A stretch of 32,050 nt of DNA from a virus. Positions 8,319 through 15,464 of this stretch are shown piece after piece. The position numbers and the translations under genes were made by a program. Numbering within the stretch: position 1 is the stretch's first letter; every line of letters starts with the position of its first letter. The notes under the pieces were generated by a model. It saw only the letters and a list, made by a program, of their open reading frames with translations, did no database searches and was not told the origin of the DNA. The stretch lies in the IMG/VR virus record IMGVR_UViG_3300035698_035450, positions 1 through 32,050 of that record. One strand, 5' to 3'.

Positions 8319-8572
8319 TACCAAGTACCTCCCACGACCGTCACAATATCACCCGCCGTGCCCTTGACCTCGATGGCGGCCAGATTGACATGCTCGAACT
8401 TATGCCATTCGCCCGGCTCCAGAGGCACTTCGTCGCTCGTGTCGCCCTTTAATATCACATGGCCCGCATTGTAAGTTGGGGCTGTGATCGTTACGCTGGC
8501 CACGGTTGTTTCGTCGGCCAGCGCCTGCCACGACGTTGTTAGTTCAACTTTTCGAGCTATAACGTTATTCAT
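8318..8572 (-). CDS. Small beta-rich virion protein
   Basis: An 84-residue protein, start MNNVIARKVELTTSW, preceded by CAGGGTGAAAT. The sequence is a series of short beta strands (VASVTITAPTYN, AGHVILKGD, EVPLEPGEWHKFEHVNL, IEVKGTAGDIVTVVGG) with no membrane segment. Such small all-beta proteins in head-tail modules are often decoration or fibre-attachment domains. The stop overlaps the start of the next gene. No family recognised with confidence. Confidence 0.72.
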   Translation of the reverse strand: MNNVIARKVELTTSWQALADETTVASVTITAPTYNAGHVILKGDTSDEVPLEPGEWHKFEHVNLAAIEVKGTAGDIVTVVGGTW

Positions 8573-8595
8573 ATTTCACCCTGGTGAATTTCAAT

Positions 8596-9027
8596 TCACC
8601 CATACATAGTCAGTGACAGCGTAATCACCCCGGTGAACACCCGCTGCTGATCGAGGTGTTCTCCCACATACAAGGGATCATGTTCGACCTCGGTGCAAAT
8701 GGCCGACACCCCGCCGCAAACGAAAGTTTCCATGTGAAAGGCGTCGGCCATTTCCATAAGCAGGTCGAGCATGGCGTCGCAATCTGCCAGCGCCCCGGGG
8801 TCGATTGCCTGCTGCACACCCACATCCACCTGCACAATATGTTTGGCCGAAGACCGCCCTTCGACCTGCCGCGTGGCCGATTTGGGAACGACCGAGACCT
8901 TGATTTCCTGCAGGTCGGCCCGCTTGTGGTTAACCTGAAAGGTTCGCACGGCAGTAAACGCCACGGACCAGGTTTCGGCGTTGAGTTTTTCAGTCACAGC
9001 CATAGCGGCGGCCGAAGCGCGGTTCAT
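8596..9027 (-). CDS. Putative tail terminator / minor tail protein
   Basis: A 143-residue protein, start MNRASAAAMAVTEKLNA, with alternating helix and strand: an N-terminal helix, 'VSVVPKSATRQVEGR', 'HIVQVDVGVQQAID', a helix 'DCDAMLDLLMEMADAF', then 'VFTGVITLSLTMYG'. This layout and its place after the head-tail connector fit the gpU-like tail terminator fold. I assign it by layout and position, not by a diagnostic motif. Its ATG overlaps the upstream stop (ATGA). Confidence 0.65.
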   Translation of the reverse strand: MNRASAAAMAVTEKLNAETWSVAFTAVRTFQVNHKRADLQEIKVSVVPKSATRQVEGRSSAKHIVQVDVGVQQAIDPGALADCDAMLDLLMEMADAFHMETFVCGGVSAICTEVEHDPLYVGEHLDQQRVFTGVITLSLTMYG

Positions 9028-9407
9028 ACGACGTTCTCTACTTTCTTGTCCTTAACATGTGCCCGTAGCGTGGCGCGGTCGTTTTCATAGCGGTAACAGG
9101 GCTCGTTGCCGGGCGACATGACTTCATAAATGTAGCGACGCCCGTCGACCACTTCCTCGATGGTGTCGCCACTTAACGGCAATGTAAGTGCGCCGTCCAA
9201 CACCAAGTCGACGGCCAGAAACAGATAATCACGACATTCGGCCCGCAACACGCCGCCGTCGAAGTCCGTCTGTTCGTATTCCCAGCGGCCTAGCATAGCT
9301 TGCAGTTCCACCCACGCACCGCCGCGACGGTAGGTCACCGTGCGCGACAGGTGCGTCTTCTGCTGCCGGGCCAGCCAGGCCAGGGAATTAGCGATCATGT
9401 CTGTCAT
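9024..9407 (-). CDS. Putative head-tail adaptor / connector protein
   Basis: A 127-residue protein, start MTDMIANSLAWLARQQKTH. The pattern 'VTYRRGGAWVELQAMLGR', then 'FDGGVLRAECRDYLFLAVDLVL', 'GDTIEEVVDGRRYIYEVMSPG' and 'PCYRYENDRATLRAHVK' fits head-tail joining proteins that complete the neck. It lies right after the cement protein and before the terminator-like protein, which is the expected place. The stop overlaps the next start. Confidence 0.7.
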   Translation of the reverse strand: MTDMIANSLAWLARQQKTHLSRTVTYRRGGAWVELQAMLGRWEYEQTDFDGGVLRAECRDYLFLAVDLVLDGALTLPLSGDTIEEVVDGRRYIYEVMSPGNEPCYRYENDRATLRAHVKDKKVENVV

Positions 9408-9414
9408 GGCTTAC

Positions 9415-9744
9415 CTATTGGCTCAGTCGCACACGAACGGTAGTGTCGGCACTGGCGGCCGCGATTACGGCCTTGCCGATGAGCTTGTTCGTGCCCGAAT
9501 CGGCGGCCGTAGTCGCCTCAGCGTCGGCCACGTCCCAGTAGACGTTGGCACCGGCCGCGATCACTCCCACGCCCTTGGAAAAGTCGAATACGCCCGACAC
9601 GGTGAGAGCACCCAGCTTATTGGCTGGAATATCCAGGTTGGCCACGCCCACCAGTTCGCCCTGCACGACCACGGCGCCGGCCGTGACGGCACTGCCGGGC
9701 GTGTAGTCGACCATGTTACCTCTGCTTACTAAACTCGCACCCAT
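9415..9744 (-). CDS. DUF2190-type capsid cement protein
   Basis: A 109-residue, Ala/Gly/Val-rich all-beta protein. The pattern VDYTPGSAVTAGAVVVQGELVGVA, with 'FDFSKGVGVIAAGANVYWD' and 'IGKAVIAAASADTTVRVRL', is typical of the DUF2190/phage cement family, trimeric or pentameric proteins that stabilise the mature capsid. A GGAGATAAGAGT ribosome binding site precedes the ATG. It lies a little further from the capsid gene than usual, with two exported proteins in between. Confidence 0.85.
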   Translation of the reverse strand: MGASLVSRGNMVDYTPGSAVTAGAVVVQGELVGVANLDIPANKLGALTVSGVFDFSKGVGVIAAGANVYWDVADAEATTAADSGTNKLIGKAVIAAASADTTVRVRLSQ

Positions 9745-9790
9745 ACTCTTATCTCCTCATTTTTGTATCTATTGTGAACTTGAATAACGA

Positions 9791-10762
9791 CTAACGGCCG
9801 GCCGCGGTGCTGGTGGTCTTCTTCCGCGTGGCCCGCTTCCGAGAAGTCCGCTTCGTAGTAGCAGACTTTTGCTCTTCGAATTGTTCGCCCAGCTTTTGCA
9901 CCATGTCAACCAGGCCCTTGAAGGCCTCGTCATCCAACAACGGAGACTTACCGGCCGCCTTGCGCTGTGCGCGGATGAACGAGAGTCCCCACACGGCCAG
10001 CACAATGATGGCCGGGACCGAGAACCCGCCGGCCACCAAGGCAATCACAGCCTTCCAGGGAAAACTAAACAGTGGCGTGGGGTCCAGTGGGGGAATCTGA
10101 AACTGCAGATTCGGATCATTCGGCCGCCAAGGGCGGCGGTTATCTTGGTCGGTATCCGGCTTGGGGTTCCAAGGCGGCGCGCAATCTTGGCCGTAAGTAC
10201 CCGCTGGTACGGTCGAGACGATTTGCACCTGCGGTGCGACCTTGCTAACATACTTCTTAATGGCGGCCACAATCTGTCCGGCCAGGTCTCGCGGGTTACC
10301 AGTGTAGGTGTTCTGGAAAACGACCGTGCCCGCGTCACCATACTTGCCACTTCGGGGCGGCTGCACTACGATAGTGGGAAAACCAGAGAACTCGAGGTTT
10401 TCAAACCGCCAATCCTGACTTTGATCGTCGATGTTGTACTCAGCATAATGGGCCCAAGACGCCTTGGGATCATTCGGGTCGGCCAGGGCCAACAGCCAGG
10501 GATCGGCACGCCAGGCCTGCTTGAGTTCGGCACAAGGCTTGCAGCCCTGCATGGAAACCACCGAAATAAACCACTTGTCATCGTCGCTCGCGGGCGGCTG
10601 CATGGCCTCGATAAAGGCGTCAACGCCGTCGTCACGATGCCCGCCACCGATGTGCTGAGCCGTGTCGCCAAGCCTACGCACTTCGTCCCGGTTGACTTCG
10701 CCGGCCCAGGCCAGGGGACAGAGTGCCGTCAACATCAAAACACAAATCACAAAACGCTTCAT
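9791..10762 (-). CDS. Exported, membrane-anchored thioredoxin-like protein with basic tail
   Basis: A 323-residue protein with a clear Sec signal peptide (residues 1-20, ending LAWA). A thioredoxin-like domain follows, with a CKPC active-site-type motif at residues 74-77 and a cis-proline-type SGFPT at 126-130. Then come a Pro/Asp-rich linker (190-232), one transmembrane helix at about 236-263, and a Lys/Arg/Thr-rich tail (from about 300) ending in repeats of TSRKRATRKK type. The fold would sit outside the cytoplasmic membrane, with the tail inside; orientation is inference. A strong GGAGGAAGATAA ribosome binding site precedes the ATG. A role in disulfide handling of the neighbouring Cys-containing peptidase or of Cys-rich tail proteins is possible but unproven. 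Confidence 0.82.
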   Translation of the reverse strand: MKRFVICVLMLTALCPLAWAGEVNRDEVRRLGDTAQHIGGGHRDDGVDAFIEAMQPPASDDDKWFISVVSMQGCKPCAELKQAWRADPWLLALADPNDPKASWAHYAEYNIDDQSQDWRFENLEFSGFPTIVVQPPRSGKYGDAGTVVFQNTYTGNPRDLAGQIVAAIKKYVSKVAPQVQIVSTVPAGTYGQDCAPPWNPKPDTDQDNRRPWRPNDPNLQFQIPPLDPTPLFSFPWKAVIALVAGGFSVPAIIVLAVWGLSFIRAQRKAAGKSPLLDDEAFKGLVDMVQKLGEQFEEQKSATTKRTSRKRATRKKTTSTAAGR

Positions 10763-10788
10763 TTATCTTCCTCCAAAAAAGTAAAACT

Positions 10789-11364
10789 TTACCACCAACG
10801 CACATAACGAGGCCGCTGGGGATGCGGTGGGTAGTCGAGAATAACCACCCACTGCCCACTGGCCAGATGTAGACGCCGGAACCCGGCGTCGTCGTACTCG
10901 TCGATCTTGTGAGTACTATTGTTGTTGCAGACGTACCACTTACCAGTACGTTCATCGTGCCCCACTAGGGTTTGAAAGTGCATGCGGCCCGCCCCGATGG
11001 CGGCGCCACGCCCCGTATGGCTGGCCCAAGACATCCAGTCCCAGGTATTACTGCCCGTAATGTTGTAAGCGCGAATGCCGCGTTCACGACAGTAGCGGGC
11101 AACCCGAGACGGGCCGCTGCCGCCGCGTTCCTTGGGACCATAGCTGGTATCCCACAGCAGAGTTGCGGCTGCCGGAACGTTCTGGTCGACGCCACACATA
11201 CCGATGGAGCACTGCACGCATGAGCCATTTGGGTTGGTGTACCAGCCGCGAATTTCCGTCGGCAAGTCGACCGCCAACCCCTCGACGGCAAAAGCCGAAG
11301 GTGAACCGGCAACAACACCGGCACACAACGTCAACATACTGATAAACACAAAAATGTTTTGCAT
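10789..11364 (-). CDS. Exported papain-like (C39-type) cysteine peptidase
   Basis: A 191-residue protein with a signal peptide (about residues 1-26, cut after SAFA). The peptidase core has a candidate nucleophile in NGSCVQCSIGMCGV (Cys49 or Cys52), a candidate catalytic His at GRMHFQTLVGHD (His129) and an Asn cluster CNNNS (147-149) that could complete the triad. This is the papain/C39 pattern. It lies between the capsid gene and the thioredoxin-like gene, an odd place for a Sec-exported protein. It could act on the host envelope during lysis or be a virion entry enzyme; no other lysis gene is visible in the window. Which Cys is catalytic cannot be told from sequence alone. Confidence 0.8.
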   Translation of the reverse strand: MQNIFVFISMLTLCAGVVAGSPSAFAVEGLAVDLPTEIRGWYTNPNGSCVQCSIGMCGVDQNVPAAATLLWDTSYGPKERGGSGPSRVARYCRERGIRAYNITGSNTWDWMSWASHTGRGAAIGAGRMHFQTLVGHDERTGKWYVCNNNSTHKIDEYDDAGFRRLHLASGQWVVILDYPPHPQRPRYVRWW

Positions 11365-11423
11365 AGAAATATCCCACAGTTACAAACACGAAACAGAAAA
11401 GAGAAACCTGCCCCTGGCTCGGC

Positions 11424-13406
11424 TCACGCCTCGCCCTTCATCTTGAGCGCGCCACGATGATCTTGTTCTCGAACGCCGAAATCAATATAGCCGCGGAAGA
11501 GGATGCCCAGCGTGTCGAAGTCGGCATCAGCGCGCTCGACCGTGGGGCGATCCACACCGCCCAGGAAGGCCACTTCAAGCGCCGGCAGGCGGTTGGGATC
11601 GGCCAACAGATACCAGGCCTTGGAGCTGTATCCCGTGAAGGCCGCGTTGTTGAGAAAAACGCTGGAAACGACCTGGAATTTTCCAACATGGGGGTTCGAT
11701 TGCGGCTTAGGCTTATTGGTGGTGGTCGTCTCGTTGAGATTCATCGATGCCATCAAGAGTTCGGCCGGCACCTTCAGGGCCGTGGGCACCAGCAGTGTGC
11801 GTGCCGGCATGCCCAGCGGTCGTCCGTTGGGCTTAGTCTGCTCGCCGAACATGACTTCGGCCGCAGTCAGGCCGTCCACACTGAGGGCCGTGTCGGCGCC
11901 TGCGGCGTAGTTTTTGTGGTCAGCGTGAAAGAAGGCCTTGCTGTCCGACTGCGTGGGGTTTGACAGCAACAGACTCCAAACAGCGTCGGCGATGGCCTCG
12001 GCCGCGCCCATGCCGATATGACGCGGGATGTCGGACAGCGCGCCCAGGTCATCGTTGATGATCATCTTTCGCGTCAGGGCGAACATGATCCCGTGCGTAT
12101 CGGCCTGCTGCCCGAACGTCTGTTCTTCGACCTTTCCGTGCTGGAGTTCGCCATCCGCGCCGACTTGCTTGAACTCGAAGCTGCTGGTCATGCGGTAGCG
12201 GGTATGTTCCTTGAAATCGTTGACCGTGGCGATCTTCGCGATCTGCCGCCATGCGTCTTCGATGTAGTTGTAACCCTCCAAGAGCCGCTTATTGGCCAGG
12301 TTCGAAAGAATGCCCGGCAGGCTGGTGGTGCTAAAGGCCGCCTGCAGCCAGCCGGTGGCGTCACGACGGAAGCGGGGTAGACGCACTCCGCTGGCCAACT
12401 CGCAGAACTCCTGGATTCCCAGGCCCCGCAGCTTGTCAGCCGCCTCGAGGGTCTGCTCGTCGTAGTTGGCCTCCATCGTGGTGGTCGAGATGCCGGACGC
12501 CGAGAGGGCAACGGCCTCCAAGACATGCTGTGTCGGGATACTGTTCTCGACATGCGCGGCGGGTGCCGAGGGCCGTGACTCGCGTAGCACGGCCAGTTCG
12601 CAACTGGTGAGACCCCAGCCCTCGTCGATGGCCTGGGCCTCAATCTCCGGGTGTTCGCCGTCGCAGATATTGCGAATCTCAGTGATACGCCGGGTTTCAG
12701 CGGCGGCCGCCTTGCGGAGGTCGGTACGGAGCATGGCCACGGCGTCTTCATGGCCCGCGGCTTCGAGCTTTTCCGGTACATTGGGCGTAGTTACAACCTT
12801 TTGGCCCTCGGTGCCCTGGATATTTTCCTGGTTTTCAACTGTCTTCGGCATACGATCGTTCTCCTTTTCATTTTCCTTTTCACTGGCGGCGACGACGGCT
12901 TTGGTGTCGGCGTCCGCCCCACTATCAACAAAACTGATTTCCTTGAGCGTCATGCGACGCACAACATGCAACGGTCCCTCGAACTTACGCCCGTTGACTT
13001 CGACAACCTGACCATCCGGCACAAATTCGGCTTCGATCACCGGCCCGCCGATGCTGGCCTGCCAGGGGAATCCGTTCGTGCCCGAGCGGGCCACGTCTCG
13101 GGCCCAACTCGTCTCGCGGCTGATGAGTCCCTCGGCGATAAGCTGCCCGTCATGAGCCTCGATACGCGTGGTGTGCCCCACGCCCTGGTTGGACTTATGA
13201 TCCAGACGGATGGGCACCGATTGGTTAGGCACATCCAGGCCGCTCAGATCGACAACCACCGCGTGCGGGAACCCGGCGACCTGCATCTGACCGCCCGAGT
13301 AGGCCACCATGGAAAAACGTGGTAGATCCTTCCCCTCGGCAGCCGCTTCAATCACCGGCACCGCACAAAACTCAACATATTCAGGCAGCTTGACGCTCTT
13401 TGGCAT
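11424..13406 (-). CDS. Prohead protease - major capsid protein fusion
   Basis: A 660-residue fused protein. Residues 1 to about 175 are an HK97-type (S78) prohead protease: IRLDHKSNQGVGHTTRIEAHDG contains the probable catalytic His70, and FPWQASIGG contains the probable nucleophile Ser118, followed by VRRMTLKEISFVDSGAD. After a Lys/Glu-rich linker, a scaffold-like helical region (about 200-300) leads into a capsid domain with patterns such as TRKMIINDDLGALSDIPRHI, AFFHADHKNY and FLGGVDRPTVE, as in Mu gpT-like fused capsid proteins. The ATG at 13406 has GAGGAG upstream; an ATG at 13445 has none. It overlaps the portal stop by 26 bases. See the internal start at 12851. Confidence 0.88.
   Translation of the reverse strand: MPKSVKLPEYVEFCAVPVIEAAAEGKDLPRFSMVAYSGGQMQVAGFPHAVVVDLSGLDVPNQSVPIRLDHKSNQGVGHTTRIEAHDGQLIAEGLISRETSWARDVARSGTNGFPWQASIGGPVIEAEFVPDGQVVEVNGRKFEGPLHVVRRMTLKEISFVDSGADADTKAVVAASEKENEKENDRMPKTVENQENIQGTEGQKVVTTPNVPEKLEAAGHEDAVAMLRTDLRKAAAAETRRITEIRNICDGEHPEIEAQAIDEGWGLTSCELAVLRESRPSAPAAHVENSIPTQHVLEAVALSASGISTTTMEANYDEQTLEAADKLRGLGIQEFCELASGVRLPRFRRDATGWLQAAFSTTSLPGILSNLANKRLLEGYNYIEDAWRQIAKIATVNDFKEHTRYRMTSSFEFKQVGADGELQHGKVEEQTFGQQADTHGIMFALTRKMIINDDLGALSDIPRHIGMGAAEAIADAVWSLLLSNPTQSDSKAFFHADHKNYAAGADTALSVDGLTAAEVMFGEQTKPNGRPLGMPARTLLVPTALKVPAELLMASMNLNETTTTNKPKPQSNPHVGKFQVVSSVFLNNAAFTGYSSKAWYLLADPNRLPALEVAFLGGVDRPTVERADADFDTLGILFRGYIDFGVREQDHRGALKMKGEA
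12849..12868 (-). promoter_or_regulatory. Internal Shine-Dalgarno and ATG within protease-capsid fusion
   Basis: Inside the fused gene, the minus strand reads AAAAGGAGAACGATCGTATG, ending at the in-frame ATG at 12851 (Met186 of the fusion, MPKTVENQ). AAGGAG is 9 bases before this ATG, a textbook ribosome binding site. Starting here would give a 475-residue scaffold-plus-capsid protein without the protease. This could let the phage make many capsid subunits per protease. The alternative is that AAGGAG is only the codons for the Lys/Glu-rich linker. Confidence 0.6.
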
Positions 13407-14853
13407 CTTTTTGTTTCTCCTCGGTGGTTTCGTTTTCCGTGGCATCGGGTCGAACTGATTCGTCCGACTCGGTTTTGTCTGAGGCGGGTTCGTCAGAGAC
13501 TAGCCCCAACTCTTTCATTAACTTTCGCTCTTTGGCCCGCTGACGAAGCTCGGGCTCCCAGTCCTTACCCTGCCGTGCGAATTCGTAAGCGAGCGTGGTC
13601 GTATTATTGGCCAGTCTGGTGGCCTGCGCGTTGGCCTCTTTGGCGGGATCCACATGGTCCATTCCATCCCAAAAATATTGGGCCTGTGGTGTCTTGATCG
13701 CTCGCAGCACAGCAAACGCCGCGAGCAAAGCCGCCTCTTTTATCCATGCCGCAAAAATGCGATCCATGACCACGCGGCCAAGATGTGATTGCTCGATGCG
13801 CAGGCTTTTGTGGTAGTTTTGAAAATCCAACCTCCCGCTGGCGTAATTATGTTGGCTCGAATCGCCCGTCATTACGTTCACAGGCACGTTAAGGCAACGC
13901 CCTATTTCAGCCAGTATTTCACGTCGAAAATCGACAAACGCCGTCGTCGGTTGCTCTGCCTTAATCTGGGCCAGTTTCCAGCCATCTGGCAGTGTAGTGG
14001 CCATACGCTTCTCAAGTTCAACTACATCCATTGGCTCGATGGATGCGGCCTCGCCGTTTGCCGGCGCGTCCGTGTAAAGTACGGCCGCGAAATCGGCCGC
14101 CGTTTCGGCAGCCCCCAGCACGGCCAACGTGTATCGCCTAAGTTGTGCAAACAGCGGCAGTGCCGGTGTGATCTCTGGAACACCCCGATGTTGGCCCGGG
14201 CGGTCGGAGCGAAACCAGTGGACCATGGCCTGGGCCGGAACCCGCTCGAAATGTCCCAAGGTGTAAGCCGTATCACCCGGATGGCCCTTCATGACGTGGT
14301 AAACGCTCGGGTTTCCAAACCGATCAAACTCAATTCCGTCAATTATGTTGCGTGTGCCGAACCTTTTCTGCGGCGTCGTGACCCGATCCGCCTCGATTTG
14401 TCTGATATCCAGTTTTACGGCGTGGTCCAGGCTGGGGTTGTTGATCAGTACTGCGAAGGCCTCGCCATCTGTCGATTTCGACATCCGCAAGGTGCGGAGT
14501 TTGGCGGGCAGGTCCACGGCCGAGGCCCATTCGGTAAAAGCCTGCTCAATAATGCGGTTTGTCTCGCCGTCTTCCGATAAAAGCTGCAACCGTGGGCCCG
14601 TGCCCACGCAATCGCCGGCCACCGTTAAAACCATGCCCTTGGCGTAGGCGTTGTTGGCCACCTCGTAGCGAGCTCGGTTCCGCAATGTTTGCCGCACATC
14701 GGGCGTCATGGCCGCATCAGCGCTTGAACTGTCGGCCATGGCCCAATGGCGGGCGTTTTCAGTGGTGGTTTGCGCAGCGTCGTAGCGAGCCTGCAACTCT
14801 CGCCGGGGCAGGGATCGGCTGGGCTTCCTGGTTTTTCTGTGGAACGGCCACAT
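13381..14853 (-). CDS. Portal protein (lambda-type)
   Basis: A 490-residue portal protein from ATG 14853 (MWPFHRKTRK). Conserved portal features: 'RYEVANNAYAKGMV', 'GPRLQ', 'DGEAFAVL', 'HWFRSDRPGQHRGVPEI', and the later block 'NVPVNVMTGDSSQHNYASGR', typical of lambda gpB-like portals (PF05136). The C-terminus is acidic and low-complexity (from about 455). The portal forms the dodecameric DNA entry ring at one capsid vertex and binds the terminase. It starts one base after the stop of the 66-residue gene, with GGGAGGG upstream. A TTG-started frame 45 bases longer exists but has no support. Confidence 0.93.
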   Translation of the reverse strand: MWPFHRKTRKPSRSLPRRELQARYDAAQTTTENARHWAMADSSSADAAMTPDVRQTLRNRARYEVANNAYAKGMVLTVAGDCVGTGPRLQLLSEDGETNRIIEQAFTEWASAVDLPAKLRTLRMSKSTDGEAFAVLINNPSLDHAVKLDIRQIEADRVTTPQKRFGTRNIIDGIEFDRFGNPSVYHVMKGHPGDTAYTLGHFERVPAQAMVHWFRSDRPGQHRGVPEITPALPLFAQLRRYTLAVLGAAETAADFAAVLYTDAPANGEAASIEPMDVVELEKRMATTLPDGWKLAQIKAEQPTTAFVDFRREILAEIGRCLNVPVNVMTGDSSQHNYASGRLDFQNYHKSLRIEQSHLGRVVMDRIFAAWIKEAALLAAFAVLRAIKTPQAQYFWDGMDHVDPAKEANAQATRLANNTTTLAYEFARQGKDWEPELRQRAKERKLMKELGLVSDEPASDKTESDESVRPDATENETTEEKQKDAKERQAA

Positions 14854-14854
14854 T

Positions 14855-15055
14855 CTACACGGTCCCTCCCGGCGAGAGCTTTGTGAGCTTGATACCAAGG
14901 CCCGTTTGTCGAGCCGCCTTCTTCGATTCGATGTAGCGGTCGGCGGCGATCTGGTCGGGGATGGAATGCTGTTCCATGTTACCCGTCTCGTTGCCGGCCT
15001 TTTTTGGCCCGGCTGCGTTTTCGGCGATCGTGTTTTCCAAACCTGTCTCGCTCAC
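14855..15055 (-). CDS. Small head-module protein between terminase and portal
   Basis: A 66-residue protein, probably started by GTG at 15055 with AAAGGA upstream. The C-terminal half (IAADRYIESKKAARQTGLGI, then LTKLSPGGTV) resembles small proteins commonly found just before the portal in GpA-type terminase phages, where a gpW-like head-tail joining protein often sits; this one is not clearly gpW. The N-terminal third is low-complexity. The stop is one base before the portal ATG. The 220 bases upstream are noncoding, so this may be the first gene of the portal transcript. Confidence 0.6.
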   Translation of the reverse strand: MSETGLENTIAENAAGPKKAGNETGNMEQHSIPDQIAADRYIESKKAARQTGLGIKLTKLSPGGTV

Positions 15056-15139
15056 GCTTGTGTCATCCTTTTAGTTTTGGCTATTTGTGTGGGTCGCTTT
15101 TGCTTTGGCTTAAAACAAAAACACTCACCCTCTATATAG

Positions 15140-15168
15140 TTATTACCCGCCGAACGTCCTTTTTTCAA
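15140..15168 (-). promoter_or_regulatory. Candidate promoter for portal/capsid genes
   Basis: On the minus strand TTGAAA (15168-15163) is followed after exactly 17 bases by TAATAA (15145-15140), about 85 bases before the GTG of the 66-residue gene. The -35 is a 5/6 match to consensus, the -10 only 3/6. It lies in the single sizeable gap of the structural operon. Weak call. Confidence 0.25.
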
Positions 15169-15194
15169 AACAAAATGTAAATTACGCAGAGTCG

Positions 15195-15208
15195 TACCAG
15201 ATCTGGTA
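15195..15208. repeat. Perfect 14-bp palindrome, operator candidate
   Basis: TACCAGATCTGGTA is fully self-complementary and lies about 30 bases upstream of the candidate -35 box (minus orientation). This could be a binding site for a dimeric regulator. It also contains a BglII-type AGATCT core, so chance or restriction-related meaning is possible. Confidence 0.4.
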
Positions 15209-15287
15209 AAAACCTTTTTCGCGCATATAATGTGCGCACTTGAAAACGAAATTACGACGAATAGAGACGGTCTGATAGAATAGTTCG

Positions 15288-15464
15288 CTAAACTATCTTC
15301 TCTCGCGTCTTGATCGCTTGACCGCAATTGCGGCAGCGTTTGCGACGCACGATCGCGTCGGTTCGAGGACGTGTATAGACCGTGAGGAAGTGACGGCACC
15401 CGCAGTTGCGGCAGACGAGGCCTACGTTTTGTGGTTTATCTGTGTTGTCAGTTTGCGCGTGCAT
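15288..15464 (-). CDS. Small zinc-ribbon protein
   Basis: A 58-residue protein, MHAQTDNTDK at the start, with two CxxC knuckles: CRNC at residues 18-21 and CRNC at 44-47, separated by HFLTVYTRPRTDAIVRRKR. This is a NrdR-like/Com-like zinc ribbon: C-x2-C, a short hydrophobic strand, a basic loop, C-x2-C. Its ATG overlaps the terminase stop (TGATG) and AGAGGA lies 8 bases upstream, so it is translated with the terminase. Similar short zinc ribbons occur near packaging genes in phages. A DNA- or RNA-binding regulatory role is inference. Confidence 0.82.
   Translation of the reverse strand: MHAQTDNTDKPQNVGLVCRNCGCRHFLTVYTRPRTDAIVRRKRCRNCGQAIKTREKIV

Larger units (their letters stand above)
15065..15287. 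other. Noncoding gap between zinc-ribbon gene and portal operon
   Basis: About 220 bases, visibly more AT-rich than the flanking genes. It holds a perfect 14-base palindrome TACCAGATCTGGTA at 15195-15208, an imperfect inverted repeat GCGCA...TGCGC around 15222-15238, and a weak promoter-like pair at 15140-15168. A short minus-strand frame (MREKGFYQIWYDSA, then stop) overlaps the palindrome but has no ribosome binding site. No convincing gene here. Confidence 0.6.

Noticed and set aside
9869-10807. 312-residue plus-strand open frame
   Set aside because: Antisense of the thioredoxin-like gene, which has a signal peptide, CKPC and a strong ribosome binding site.
15052-15399. 115-residue minus-strand frame between terminase and portal
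   Set aside because: It overlaps the better supported zinc-ribbon gene in another frame, has no ribosome binding site and a low-complexity Lys/Arg end.
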